A program made the translations under genes and the position numbers. From Thelonectria olida (lineage: Eukaryota; Ascomycota; Sordariomycetes; Hypocreales; Nectriaceae): 64,000 nucleotides of DNA. Location of the stretch: contig JAGPYM010000050.1 of assembly GCA_020736575.1 (NCBI GenBank), positions 115,521 through 179,520 of the forward strand, written 5' to 3'. Shown piece by piece: positions 46,859 through 58,600 of the stretch; within the stretch, counting starts at the first letter, position 1; the number at the start of each line of letters is the position of its first letter. The notes beneath the pieces were generated by a model. It ran no database searches. It was not told the DNA's origin and saw only the letters and a list, made by a program, of their open reading frames with translations.

Positions 46859-48382
46859 TTAGACTCCGACGCAAAGATAGACCTCCGCCCACATGGTACG
46901 GCAGTCCTTGCCAATAGCCGGATTCCATTTGTACAGGTTTGCGAGAGTAACGCTGTACTTCTTTTGAATATCTTCGCAAACTTGACCCTTGGCTATAAAG
47001 TGGTACTTCTTGCAGTCCTTCGTCATGCTACTACCCTGGACAGGTGTAGGTTTGTAGTTGATCGTCCACACACAGGCGTACGCATTAGTCTTTAAACCGG
47101 TGCATCCAGTCCCAGCCTGTGGGTTCCATTCAAGAAAGTCAGGGATTGAAATGCTATTGCTGTTTGCCACAGTTGAGCACTTCTGGCCGGTTTTGACTAG
47201 ATGGAATTTGTTGCAGTTGTCGACCATGTTAGGCTGCGTAGGTGTGGGCGTTTTGACTCCATTGTCGGGTTTTGTTGGTGTATAACCAACAACAGATACA
47301 CAAGCATATGCATTGGTCTTCAAGCCTGTGCATCCACTTCCAGCCTTGGGATTCCACTTAAGGAAGTCTGGAATGGAAATGTTGTTCTTGTTGGCGACCG
47401 TTGAGCACTTCTCACCCTCCTTTACTAGATGAAACTTGTTGCAATTCTTGACCATGTCGCTCTGAGTCGGCAAGGGAGTCTTGATGCCGCCTGTCGTGGT
47501 CGTCGGCTTCGTGGTAGGCGTCCCGGGAACACCAACGCAGTAGTAGGTGCTCGCCCAGAGGCCCTTGCAGTCTTTGCCCACGGCCGGGTTCCACTTGACG
47601 AAGGTGTCCAAGTCGAACGTGCCGTACTTGGCCACGATCTTGGCGCACGTGTCATCCTTGACGGCAAAGTAGAATATTTTGCAGCTCGCAATGAGGCCGT
47701 CCTGTGTAGGGCTGGGCTTTGCTGCACCTGTTGCGGCGGCCGTCGTAGTCGCAGCCTTCTGCGTGGGCGGGCTCGTGGGCGTTCCGGGGACGCCTACACA
47801 GTAGTACGTGTCGGCCCAAATGCCACTGCAATCCTTCTCGACGGCAGGGTTCCACTTGAAGAAGTCATCAAAGTCGAACGTCTGATACTGTGAAATGACC
47901 TTGGTGCACGTATCTCCCTTCTTGGCCTTGTAGAAGGACGTGCATGTGTCGATAAGACCGTCTTGCGTGGGACTGGGCTTGGAGTCCTCGGTAGGCTCAG
48001 GCTCGGCATCTTCAGTGGTGGTCACCTTGGGCGGATCTTCATCTCGAGGAAACCCGTTATTGACCTCGACACAGTATGCGTGGCCAACTTGGATGCCGCT
48101 GCAGTCATCCTTGACGCTGGGGTTCTATGCCTTGTTAGTAACACCTTCAGGCACGCTGAGAATCGCACGCTCGCTACTTACGTATTCCACAAACTGTCTG
48201 TGTGTGAGGCCCCAATCTGACTCAAAGAAGTCACAGTCGAAGCTCTTGTCAACGGCTGTGTCCCACCAAGTGCAATCAGAAGGGATTCCTGGGTCGGTTG
48301 GGCCGTTCTGTCGACGGAGCCTTGAGCCCCGGGACGCGGTTACACCGACAGCCAATAGGCCGTGAAGAAGGGAGAAGTGCAT
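46859..48382 (-). CDS. Secreted LysM protein 1 (about six LysM modules), 2 exons
   Basis: Extracellular chitin-oligomer binding protein. Exons on the minus strand are 48382-48182 and 48124-46859, 488 residues. Signal peptide MHFSLLHGLLAVGVTAS. LysM modules begin at roughly residues 42, 130, 213, 295, 365 and 435; each has the fungal pattern of an opening Cys, GDTC-type turn, WNPA/WNPK and a closing CxG or CVGV-type end (for example FFKWNPAV, YYCVGV). The first module is split by the 57-bp intron exactly at VEY-NPSV. Linkers are Thr/Pro-rich. Modules 2 and 3 resemble each other, as do modules 4 and 5, so the array grew by internal duplication. In fungi such genes commonly neighbour subgroup C chitinases; here one lies 3.2 kb away. 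Roles could be shielding of own chitin or masking of chitin fragments. Confidence 0.92.
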
Positions 48383-49274
48383 GGTGCAGAGGGAACACCA
48401 GTAGGAAAGATTGTTTGGGTGGACCAAGTAATTGGAAGAGATCGACAGAGGTGATGGCACACCAGTTTGTAGTCAGAACAAGACTTGGAGATCCTTAAGT
48501 AGAGTTTCAGCTTCATCGATCACCCTAAAACCCTACAAGTCAATCTCGTGATGGCACCACCACGAAGCGGCTCCTACCCTGCTTGTTACATAGAATTAGC
48601 CGGTTGCCTGTTTGGGCAGACCCCCCGTCTATTGGGTAGGTTCTGAAGACTTTGAAGATGGAGCGAGCCAACACACATGGAATATGCAATATTATTGTAT
48701 CCTCTGTCGAGAGGGCAGGGTGGCTCGCCAAGAAGCCCACCAAAGCGAATGTCACTTCCAGGAAGAGAGGTCTCGGGCAGATCCGAGACTCTTGAGCGGC
48801 GGAAAAGGCCGAGGGACATGGGGTCCACGGTGAGGCTATTCGGTACCAAGACCCTAGACCTTGACAGTAACAAAATTCCATATTATCCCTCCCCAACATC
48901 ACTTCTGGCCCCTGCAACTCAAAAGTGAAATGATAATGAGTAAAACGCGGGTTGGATCACAAACCACAACCAACATCCCCACCGGAAACATCCTATCCCA
49001 TTTTTATGGCTGCAGCCTACTTGCAATTCGGCCTCGGCCTGACTTGGTTGTAGCTAACATGCCCAAACAGCGAGTTGTTGGTTGTCAGGGGAAAAACAAC
49101 AGTCACCTGTTTGCTTTGCGGTAATTAGTAGTCACGATTAGGAAACAGATCAAATGGTAGTGACTGAATTACGTTGAGTACCTCGGCAAGTCAATTATAC
49201 ATGCGCTGCAACTTCGAAAACTAAACTAGAGAATCTGGAAGTTGCAAGCTGTCAAGCCTGAGTGCAGTCATATT
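48383..49274. other. Intergenic between the two LysM genes
   Basis: Promoter of LysM gene 1 and 3' flank of LysM gene 2, which run in the same direction. No gene recognised. Confidence 0.45.
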
Positions 49275-50607
49275 CTAAACACGTCCGGTGGATTCGTACG
49301 TGACGTTCCATCCGGAAATGGGCGCCACGCACAAGGCCACGCCGGGAATCAGGCTCGCAGTGCACTCAGCCCTGCCCGGCAACGAAGGGTTGATGTCGTA
49401 CATGATGTTGCCCACGCAGATATCATATGCCTTGCAAATGTCTTTGCAAGTGTCCGACTTGGTGACAATATGCCACCGCCCACAGTTCAGCGTCGTGCCC
49501 TCGGCCACCTCGGCGTCTTCCGGCGGCGCAAGGCGCACGACTGTGGGCCCGTTTGCGCTGCTGATCTTGCGCTGAATGCTCGAGACCTCTGCAACAGAGC
49601 TTAAGTCGCCCAGGGCCGAGATGCAGATGGACTTGCCGTAGAAGTCGGTGGCCGTCTGGAGGTCGGTGCAGGCGCGGTTGATCCACGAGTTGTAGAACTG
49701 CACATCGTCCCAGGGAAGGCCGAGCGAAGTCTCTATGCCGAAGCAAGTGTCGCCAGGCTGCACGTAGTACGTCTTGCACGTCATGGGGAGGCAGAGCTTG
49801 AGGCCTGCGGGGACCTTGCGACAATCGCCAATGGCATTTTGGTTGCCCATGTACAGTAAAGCGCCAGAGACGCCCGAGGCCTTGGAAATCGAGTCGCAGG
49901 TGTCTCCCTCCTTGGTCGTGTAGTACTTGCTGGTCAGGCAGAAGTCTGTCTCTGCCTCTTCTTCCTTGAGAGGCGGCAGAATGTCGGTGGGCCCCGAGCC
50001 TCCGCACGTCTTGTAGACAAGCTCCAGCTCCTCCTTGTAGTACTCGTCGTAGAGGGAGTACTGCGAGGACTGCATCATGGCAAGGCGCCGGACATAGCAG
50101 GTGTGGCAGAGCTCCGCGCGAGGCAAATCTTCACCCTCCTCGACGTCAGAAAACTCATTAATGATGTCTGGTAATCGTGGTCAGCGTCATTCCCCCTTCT
50201 GCAACCTTGGATAACTTACCGTTGCAATATCTCTTCGTCTTGGGATCTTTGACGCACGTCTCATTCCAGCCGGCCCAGATGTTGCCGCCATACTGCGTGG
50301 GAACAGTGCCACTGGACCCGAAGCTTTTTCCCGCGCAGTCCTTGGAAACCGCTTCGAACCACTTGCGAAGCGACGCGGAGCAGGTGCCCACGCAGATCTC
50401 GTCGGTCAGTGTAACGTTTTCGAGTGAGCCTCGATAACTCAACTCCAAGAAGGAGCGTATATACGAATTGCAGGCGATATCAGCCGACAATGCGCTGACG
50501 CATGCGTCCCCAACATCGTAGTTGTCAAGATCAGCGGCTTCGAAAATGCGAAAGGCACCTATGCCGAGAAAAAGGGCAAAGGCAACAGAGTGTTTGAGAA
50601 TAGCCAT
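49275..50607 (-). CDS. Secreted LysM protein 2, 2 exons
   Basis: Exons on the minus strand are 50607-50220 and 50167-49275, 426 residues; the start is ATG 50607 (an upstream in-frame codon is only GTG). Signal peptide MAILKHSVAFALFLGIGA. The N-terminal 190 residues are a Cys-containing region (CVSALSADIACNSY, CHTCYVRR) also seen in other large fungal LysM proteins. LysM modules follow at about residues 205-255 (YYTTKEGDTCDSIS), 258-310 (YYVQPGDTCFGIE) and 355-405 (WHIVTKSDTCKDIC). It is divergent from the chitinase gene with 994 bp between starts, suggesting joint expression. Confidence 0.9.
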
Positions 50608-51601
50608 AGTGTGCTTAGCGATCACTTGTTAGCTGAATAGATGAAGTTTGAAAATTGCTGTCTTTCAGAAGTGGCGATCAAGAGAGACCCCGAATTAACC
50701 TGTGGCGGAGTAATCATAGAACCTCGAACGAATTATATATGGCCTGGTCCAACGCCGTCTTTAATTTTATGTAGGGAGTCCGTGTCATCGGCAAGACGGA
50801 AGTGCCGATAGCTTCGGAATCCCCTGTCGTGGGCTATGTAATCGACGTTGCTCGACTTGGGCCTTTGACAGATATTTTCTTCTCGTTCATCTTCGTGCCA
50901 CTGTGGTCCAGACGGCCGAGCCCCCTTGCTAAGCCGGAAATCACAAGGTGAAGAATACGAGGCATCTTGCATCCGCACGGTAGGTGCCAAGTCGGCTGAA
51001 AAGAAATTGCAAGGGCTCAACTCATTATGTTTTTGCCCCAACCTATGGGCCCTGAGGTAATGCTGTGTTGGTTGTTAATTTTTAAGTCTGGCGACTCTGC
51101 GATGCTGGCAGGGGTTAATAACCCCACGATCAAAATGGCATCACGCCGGTTGGTCCCGCTGAGCATTCGGCCATTCTTTTGCCCCGTAGTACTGGAGCCA
51201 GAAATTGTACGCGGAGACCAAGGGGAGAGTTTGCTGTCAGCTGCCATTTACAGGTCGAGGGCCGAGCCAGCCGATCAGATGTTGGTCCGGCTTCTCCAGG
51301 GGCCCCCGAATGGAGACATGACATGGGTGGACACAATAAACGGTATGTCTCGTCCAACAGTACAACTATGTTTTCCCAGTGGTAAAAGATTCACCTCCGA
51401 GGCACTTTAACTGCCTTGAAGTCGCCAGCCAACCTGCACTCGTTTGTTCAAGCGAGCTTATGGTTTCTTTCGAACCTGCCGGCTCTCATTCTATGGTCCT
51501 TGTGTCTCTGGTTCCTTACTCCATTTCTTCTGGACTGTTATTCTACCTGGCTATTCGTTCTTTCTTTTCACAGAGGGCTTACTCCTCCCACTGCCACCAA
51601 T
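50608..51601. promoter_or_regulatory. Divergent promoter region of LysM gene 2 and chitinase
   Basis: Between outward-facing starts at 50607 and 51602. Frames open on both strands around 51027-51410 have no recognisable protein features. No individual element identified. Confidence 0.4.
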
Positions 51602-54600
51602 ATGCATATGCGCACTTGGCTCCTTTGCCTGCTGCTGCTATGCCTTTGCGTAGCAGCCGCCACTGACGACGATACAACCTGCAGTGCGACCAAGCGCTGT
51701 AAGAAAGGATGTTGTAACAAGTCCGGCAACTGTGGCTTTGGCCCAGACTGTAAGCTTGCTATATTGATGGCACGACAAGACCAGAGCTGACCCTACTTAG
51801 TTTGCGGAACGAACTGTCGCTCCGACTGTGACAGAAAGTCAGAGTGCAACCCCGGATTTGGTGCAAAATGGTCTGAAGTAGACAAATGCCCTTTGAACGT
51901 CTGTTGCTCCAAGCACGGATACTGCGGCGTAAGCAAACCCAGTGATGAACTGCTTTGCTGGACCAAGAAGGGGCTAATAGTCAGTAGACGACCAAGGACT
52001 TCTGCGGCTCAAAGAAGGTCACGCGCCCGAGCTGCGGTAAGGACAGCGGTGTCACCCGTGTGGTTGGCTACTTTGAGGGATGGGCGCGGAATCGTCCCTG
52101 CGAGACCTTCTGGCCTGAACAAATCCCTATCGGACTGTATACCCATATCAACTTTGCTTTTGCCACCATCAATCCCCTCACATTTCTAGTTCGTGCGGAT
52201 GAAGATGCCGACATCAACACATACAAGCGGCTTATGGCCCTGAAGAAGAAGGACCCGGATCTGAAGGTGTACCTCGCCATTGGCGGCTGGACCTTCAATG
52301 ACCCGGGCGCGACAGCCACCACCTTCTCCGACCTTGCGGCTTCTGTGCCACGCCAAAAGAAGTTCATGAGCTCTCTGATGTCCTTCATGAGTACTCATAG
52401 CTTTGATGGGCTTGACCTGGATTGGGAATACCCCCAAGCCAAGGATCGGTCCGGGCGGGATGCCGACTTTGCCAATTTCCCCAAGTTCATGGCCTCGCTG
52501 AAGAAGATGATGGATGCAGGCAATAAGGGACTGAGCATTACCCTCCCCGCATCGTACTGGTACCTGAAACACTTTGATATCAAGAAACTAGTAAGTCGAC
52601 TACTCCTGAGTGATTGACAAAGTACGTATAGGGGCTGACAATTGTCTAGGAAAAATCAGTGGACTTTTTTAACATTATGTGAGTGGTGCACTATATGCTT
52701 AGAGTGAAAGAGAGGCTAACGACGGCTTGACAGGTCCTACGACTTGCACGGTGCCTGGGACCAAAAAGTAGAGTGGACAGAACCCTACCTCAACGCCCAC
52801 ACCAACCTCACCGAGATTGACCTCGCTCTCGATCTGCTCTGGCGCAATGACATTGAGTACGACAAGGTCGTGTTGGGCCTAGGCTTCTACGGGCGCGCCT
52901 TCACGGCTGCCTCCGCGTCATGCATGAAACCCGGGTGCCTGTTCTCGGACTCGGGCGTTGCGGGCAAGTGTAGCCGGGAGAAGGGCATCTTGCTGAACTC
53001 GGAGATTGACGCTCTGATCAAGGAGCACAACGTCAAGCCTGAGTTGCACAAGGAGGAGGCCGTCAAGATCGCCAAGTGGGGCAAGCAATGGGTCTCGTTT
53101 GACGACGAGGAGACGTTCAAGCTGAAGACTGAGTTTGCGCAGTCGCGATGTCTCGGGGGCGTCATGGTGTGGGCCATCAGCCACGACACCAAGGACGCCA
53201 AGTACAACAAGGCTCTGGCCAAGGCGCTCGGCCGCAAAGTCACCAGCGGCTCCCTCGACGACGATGAACAGGCGTCGGAGATCAACAAGATCCCCAACAA
53301 GCAATGCCGCTGGACCAACTGCAAGGAGGACTGTCCTCAGGGCTGGGTTAACGTTGCTCGCTCCGACAAGGGCGCCCGCAAGAAGAAGGACGAGAAGATG
53401 TGGGACGAGACGGGCTGCGGCGACGACGGCCACCACAGCTTCTGCTGCCCGGGGACGGAGGAGCTGCCGACGTGCGGCTGGTATGGCTTCAGCAAGGGCA
53501 AGTGCGGCAAGGGCTCGTGTCCCAGCAACATGGTGGAGATTGGGTCCAACCAGATGTACTGTCACAAGAAGCAGAACTACCAGTCGGCCTGCTGCACCAC
53601 CGACGTCAAGAGCATGAAGCTTTACAGCACCTGCGAGTGGGGAGCGTATCCGGACTGCGACAGCCAGGATAAGTGCCCGAACACGGCCGGAGACAGCAGC
53701 AAGAACTACCTGTGGGCCGAGTCGTCCACGGGGACGGGCGGCGGCCAGTGCGATGACAAGAAGAACAACCTCGGCCTCAAAGTCCCCGGCATGCAGACCC
53801 GCAAGTTCTGCTGCGACGTCCACAACGCCAACCTACGCTTCACCGACTGCCAGTGGTTCAAAGACGTCGGTCCAGCCCCCGCTACTGAGCCCAATGGCTT
53901 CTGCCGCAGCGGCTGCCCGTCCGATCGCGTCCGCGTGGCCCTCGACACCGAGGCCGCCGTCTGCCGCAGCGGCGGCATGGCGCGCTGCTGCAAGACCAGG
54001 TTCAACGACGAGTTCGAGGTCGAAAACCCCAAGCTGGATGGCTACAGGAGCGCCATGAAGGCGTGGATTGACGATCCCACCTGCCCCAACCCATCATCCA
54101 TTCTCTCCCGACGTTCTCATCCACTACTCGGCGACGTAGTGGCCAACGCCTCGTTGTCTATGGAGCTCGCTTCAAGAGACGACATCAAGATCCAAGACAT
54201 TACAGCACAGCTTCTGCTCACCTATCTCATAGCTAGGATAGGCAGCGAGAATATGCTTGAGAAGATGGGCAACATATGGGACAGTTACATCGAGAACAAT
54301 TTCCCCTCTCTGACGATACGCTCCATCAAGGCCTTCCTAGGCATGACCCCCCAGTGGGAAACAGACGGGCCCGAGGTCACGGCCCGGCGTATTCTCTGCA
54401 GCCCTCACTCGTACAACGCCCGGGTCGCTAGCATCCAAGGCACGAACGGCGGGGGTAGTGCTACGTGGATCGACTGCATATATGTTGTGTGCGACAAGAA
54501 CGGCGTTTGCGGGGACGAGCAGGACGAGGTGACTAGAAGGCGCCGTGCCCTGCTGCCCTGTCGGTCCGCGCACCTGTCCGCACACCGCCATCACTGGCTG

Positions 54601-55855
54601 CATGTTCGCCAGATATCGAAGCCGCAGGAGTGGATGGTGGTGGTGAAAAGCCCCGACGGCAAAACGGCAACGATCGAGTATGAAGTCCCTGCGGTGAGTA
54701 CAGCCCACGCATTTTGATCGGACCAACGACTTACGCTCTTTACTCAGAACGATCCCCCTGCGGGGTTGGATCAAAGCCTTTCGAGCCTCCAGAACACGGC
54801 CGAATTTGAAACCCCCGGCGATTGCTCCGACTGGAGGCTGAAACATGGCGGGGGAGTATGGAACGCTGGCAGGAAAGGCTTCCACAGTACGCCACCCCCA
54901 TGCTGTCGATGCACTGTCACTAACAACTTGGATCAGCCGAGCATCCCATCGACAAGAGTGTGATGAAGCAGTTCTTCACCGACGCAGCCCTGGGAACGTA
55001 CGATGACTACTTTGTGCTCATGTGATGTAACAAGCTACTCGCTAACTCGGATTTAACAGATTGCGGTCTGGCTCTAAACCTCTATATGGTCCAGTGCCTA
55101 TAGAATTTTTCGAGGAAATTCTGGTATTAGGTGCTGATGACGCCTGGTGGCCGGAGATCCCTGGCAACCCAGACTACGACGACGGCAACCTGTTCAGCCG
55201 TCTTATGGAGTGCTTGGGCAGCCAGACCAATGATATGAACTTTGCCGTCGCCGTTCAAGACATAAACTGGGTTAAAGGCAAGGTACGTATATGATCGAGA
55301 CGTTCGGGGAAGGGAAATAGCAGACTCACGCTAATTCCTTTCTCTTTCTCTCCACAGCTTATGCAGCTCCAAAACCCTATTGCGGACAACAAGTGGGAGG
55401 AAAAGGTTCAAGACAATATTGATTACGTCTTGGGGATCTTGCGGGCAAGTGTCGCCACATTTAGCTACATGAACTCTGACGATAGCCCCGGCCCCAACGT
55501 CTTCAATAAAGTGTCGAATGTCATAAACGACATGCTGCTGCAGTTGTTACACGCCGAGAATCTCTTCGAGAGAAAACACGGCGACATCCAGGTCGCGATA
55601 AACCAATTCTTTTTGGAGTGGCTACGAGACTATTACGGCGCAGTGACGACCAAGGCCCAAGCGTTTCTTCGAGGGGTAATAAGCAAGGTGAAGGCGAACT
55701 GGGGGCCACGAACGGGTGAGAAGGCGAAACAGGTGATGGAAATTATTGGTTCGTTAGAACCCCAGATTGCCAACCTCCGCATCAGGACTGACTGGGACAT
55801 TTCCGTTTTGGACGACGATGATCCTATGGATGAAGATACGGATATGTCAAAATAA
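51602..55855 (+). CDS. Large subgroup-C-like (killer-toxin-like) GH18 chitinase, 9 exons
   Basis: Secreted chitinase. Exons are 51602-51749, 51801-51928, 51988-52590, 52650-52678, 52734-54693, 54748-54886, 54937-54997, 55060-55282 and 55358-55855; phases all fit, 1262 residues. Signal peptide MHMRTWLLCLLLLCLCVAAA. A Cys-rich chitin-binding type 1 region (CKKGCCNKSGNCGFG to CCSKHGYCG, about 29-100) precedes the GH18 domain (about 108-460), with a complete active site FDGLDLDWEYP (about 231-241), SYDLHGAWD and GGVMVWAIS. A second Cys-rich segment runs from about 490 to 715. The last 540 residues have no recognised domain and end in an acidic tail. I saw no LysM inside it; the neighbours supply LysM proteins. 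Such chitinases resemble the alpha/beta subunit of yeast killer toxins. The tiny fourth exon (29 bp) and late exons are easy to miss; stopping at 54717 would cut off 300 residues. Confidence 0.9.
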
Positions 55856-55940
55856 GGTTGTGGATTTTGTAGTCCAGCATTTTACAGACTTGCTGGTTTA
55901 TATTTATGATCGATCGCACCCTTACACCAATAACTACTAC

Positions 55941-56744
55941 TCAGCTTCGTTCAACTTTAAACAGAGGCCTCATGGCATTAAAGCGATAGGACCAAGGTTC
56001 TACTTCGGAGCACCTGCCTGAAGCGTTGGCGGCAGAGTCCCCAGGCCAGATATACTCTTCGAGATCCTCCTCTGGGCCATCAAAACACAGGACCCCATTA
56101 AGGTTGAACCCCGACATCATAAGCGAATGCCAAAGCTCCAGCAAATAGCCCGTTGGGATCCTCATCCAACCCCAGTAATCCCAAATCTCTGTCCAGTCGT
56201 AGGATACCGCCTTAACAAAAAATTCGCTCTTAGCAATGCCTTTAAGCACCGCCTCATCAGCGACGAGAACGAAGCGAAACAGTCTCCCTGCCATAGTCTT
56301 TTCCGCTTCAGGGTGCTCATCGAGGCACACCTCTCGAAGCCGGCGAACATCGAGGCCATCAAGTAGCGACGGGTCCTCGCGAGGATCAAGATGGAACCGC
56401 TTCTTGAGTCGTTTCAAGTCGTCCAAGTATTCGTCTTGGTCTTGGTAGTCTTGGTAGGATCCCCTTTTATTGAGGCCGAATCGTCGCTCCACGTCGTTCC
56501 TGTATTCGTCGTCGTCATCGTAGGATCCGAGCGCGAGGTAGGTTTGTCGCTTCAAAGCGTCGAGGAGCATGTCCCAGTGTTTGTCGGACTCGGGGTTGTA
56601 GTATGTGCGGTAGATAGTAAAGCCCCAGTTGCGGTAGTATTTGAAGTTCTCTGGGAGCTTCCTATCAATCCGCGACATCTTGACCCCAGGCTCCTTACGA
56701 GGAGGTCGCCATATGAGATCAATCATTTCTGAAACTGTTGCCAT
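55941..56744 (-). CDS. 267-residue non-secreted protein of unknown function
   Basis: Single exon starting at ATG 56744; the frame is open a further nine codons to a TTG but has no other ATG. No signal peptide or membrane span. It is rich in Asp, Arg, Tyr and Trp, with NWGFTIYRTYYNPESDKHW near residue 40, a charged middle (DDDDEYRNDVERRFGL), LDGLDVRRLREVC and FRFVLVADEAVL. Proteins of this general pattern occur in many filamentous ascomycetes as uncharacterised families. It converges on the chitinase gene with 85 bp between stops, and is the last gene before the AT desert. A cytosolic partner in the cassette is conceivable but unsupported. Confidence 0.72.
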   Translation of the reverse strand: MATVSEMIDLIWRPPRKEPGVKMSRIDRKLPENFKYYRNWGFTIYRTYYNPESDKHWDMLLDALKRQTYLALGSYDDDDEYRNDVERRFGLNKRGSYQDYQDQDEYLDDLKRLKKRFHLDPREDPSLLDGLDVRRLREVCLDEHPEAEKTMAGRLFRFVLVADEAVLKGIAKSEFFVKAVSYDWTEIWDYWGWMRIPTGYLLELWHSLMMSGFNLNGVLCFDGPEEDLEEYIWPGDSAANASGRCSEVEPWSYRFNAMRPLFKVERS

Positions 56745-56989
56745 CTTTGTATGCTTGGGTTTCTCTAGCAATAGGGTGGCTTAAATTGAACGATGAAAGC
56801 TTTAAGGGAGTGGCGTAGTGTGTGTGTTGGAGGAGATAAGGAGTAGGTGACACGGTTGCGTAGGCAATAAATGAGCACATACCAGTTTTTATTATAAATG
56901 CCTCTCGAGTAAGGCAGGAGCTGTTATTATAAGCTAAGGTGCCCGCGCAATACAAATATACTCTTATATATAATAAGGTACTTTTAATA

Positions 56990-58600
56990 AGTATATTATG
57001 TATTAAAATAAGTTTAATACTAGTATATAATAAGAATATAAGGAAAACTTAGCTATATTTATTATAATAAGCTTTTTTAAAAAGTTTATAATTAGTTTTT
57101 AAGTAAAAGTTTTTATTAAATAAACTATATTTAAAAAATCTTATTTTAAGCTTTTAATATAAAAGTATTACTTTTTTAAACTTGAATTTATATAATTTAA
57201 TTAATTATATAATATATAATTTAATATAATTAACTTTTTATTAATTAAATAAATTATAATTTAAAGAAATAATATTAATATAATAGTTTAATATTTATTA
57301 AATTATAAAAAGATTTTTAAATATATTTATTTAATTATAAAGCATATTAAATATTTTAAATAATTATAAGTTTTTAATATTTTTATATTAATTAATATAA
57401 ATATATTATAAATAGTATTATAAAAACATTTTTTAATTTTTTTAATCTATTATATTTTAATTAAAAAATTAAATATATAAAAAAATACTTTTAAATTTTT
57501 TAATAAAAAAATAAATTAATTAAAAAATATTAAATTTAATTATAATAATTAATTATTTTTTAAAAAAATATAAAAGTATAATTTAAAGTTATAATTTTAA
57601 AATTTATTATATATAATAGTAATAATTTAAATAGTTATTTAAATAGTTATAAAAGAAATTTTTATATATAAAAAGTAAATTAAATAAATAAATAAATATA
57701 AAAGTTAAAAAGTAAAAAAAGTTAAAAGAGTTAAATAAAAAAGAAAGTATAAAAATAAATTAAATAAGTTTAAAAGTAATTAAATGAATAAAAATAATAA
57801 AAATAATTAAATAGAAAAATACTAAGAAAAGTGAATATAATAATAGGAATTACTAATTATAAAAAGAAGCTATTATATATAATACTAATAATTTAAATAG
57901 TTATTTAAAAAGCTTTAAAAAAAATATATAAAAATAAAAAGTAAGTTAAATAAATAAATAAATATAAAAATTAAAAAGTAAAATAAAAAAAAAAGTAAAA
58001 TAAAAAAAAAGTTTAAAAATAAATTAAATAAATTTAAAAAAAATCTAAACTAATAAAAATAAATAAATAATTAAATAAACAAATATATAAAAAGGTTAAT
58101 ATAATAATAAAAATTATTAATTATAAAAAAAAAAGTTTTATATATTTAGTTTTTTAATTTAAATATAATAGTTTAAAAGAATTAAATTAATTTTTTATAT
58201 TACTTTAAAAAATATATTTATATTAGTTAATATATAAATATTAAAAATTTATAATAATTTAAAATATATTTTAAGTTTTTTAATTAAATAAATATATTTA
58301 AAAAGATTTATATAATTAAATAAATATTAAATTATAATATTAATATTATTTATTTAAATTATAATTTATTTAATTAATAAAAAGTTAATTATATTAAATT
58401 ATATAAATTAAAGTTTAAAAAAGTAATATTTTTATATTAAAAGTTTAAAATAAGGTTTTTTAAATAAAATCTATTTAATAAAAAGTTTTAATTAAAAACT
58501 AATTATAAACTTTTTTATAAAACTTATTATAATAAATATTAAATAAAAGTTTAATAATATTAATATATATTATTTATTAATATTAAGCTTATTTTAATAA
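56990..58600. repeat. Long inverted-repeat element, about 1.6 kb
   Basis: The reverse complement of about 58190-58600 matches about 56990-57430 along its length. For example, CTTATTTTAAGCTTTTAATA-like text at about 57150 mirrors about 58430, and the TTTATTATAATAAGC core at 57058 mirrors 58535. The interior of about 760 bp is A/T-only and codes for nothing now. The form is that of a DNA transposon with long terminal inverted repeats, or two element ends facing each other, after heavy C-to-T decay. Confidence 0.7.

Noticed and set aside
52918..53823. A 301-codon open frame on the minus strand inside the chitinase gene
   Set aside because: It is the complement of GC-rich coding sequence; it reads as low-complexity Ala/Leu/Val with no motif, while the plus strand holds a complete chitinase.
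54694..54717. End of the chitinase at the stop 54715-54717
   Set aside because: A GT-AG intron at 54694-54747 continues the frame through four more exons with consistent phases to 55855.
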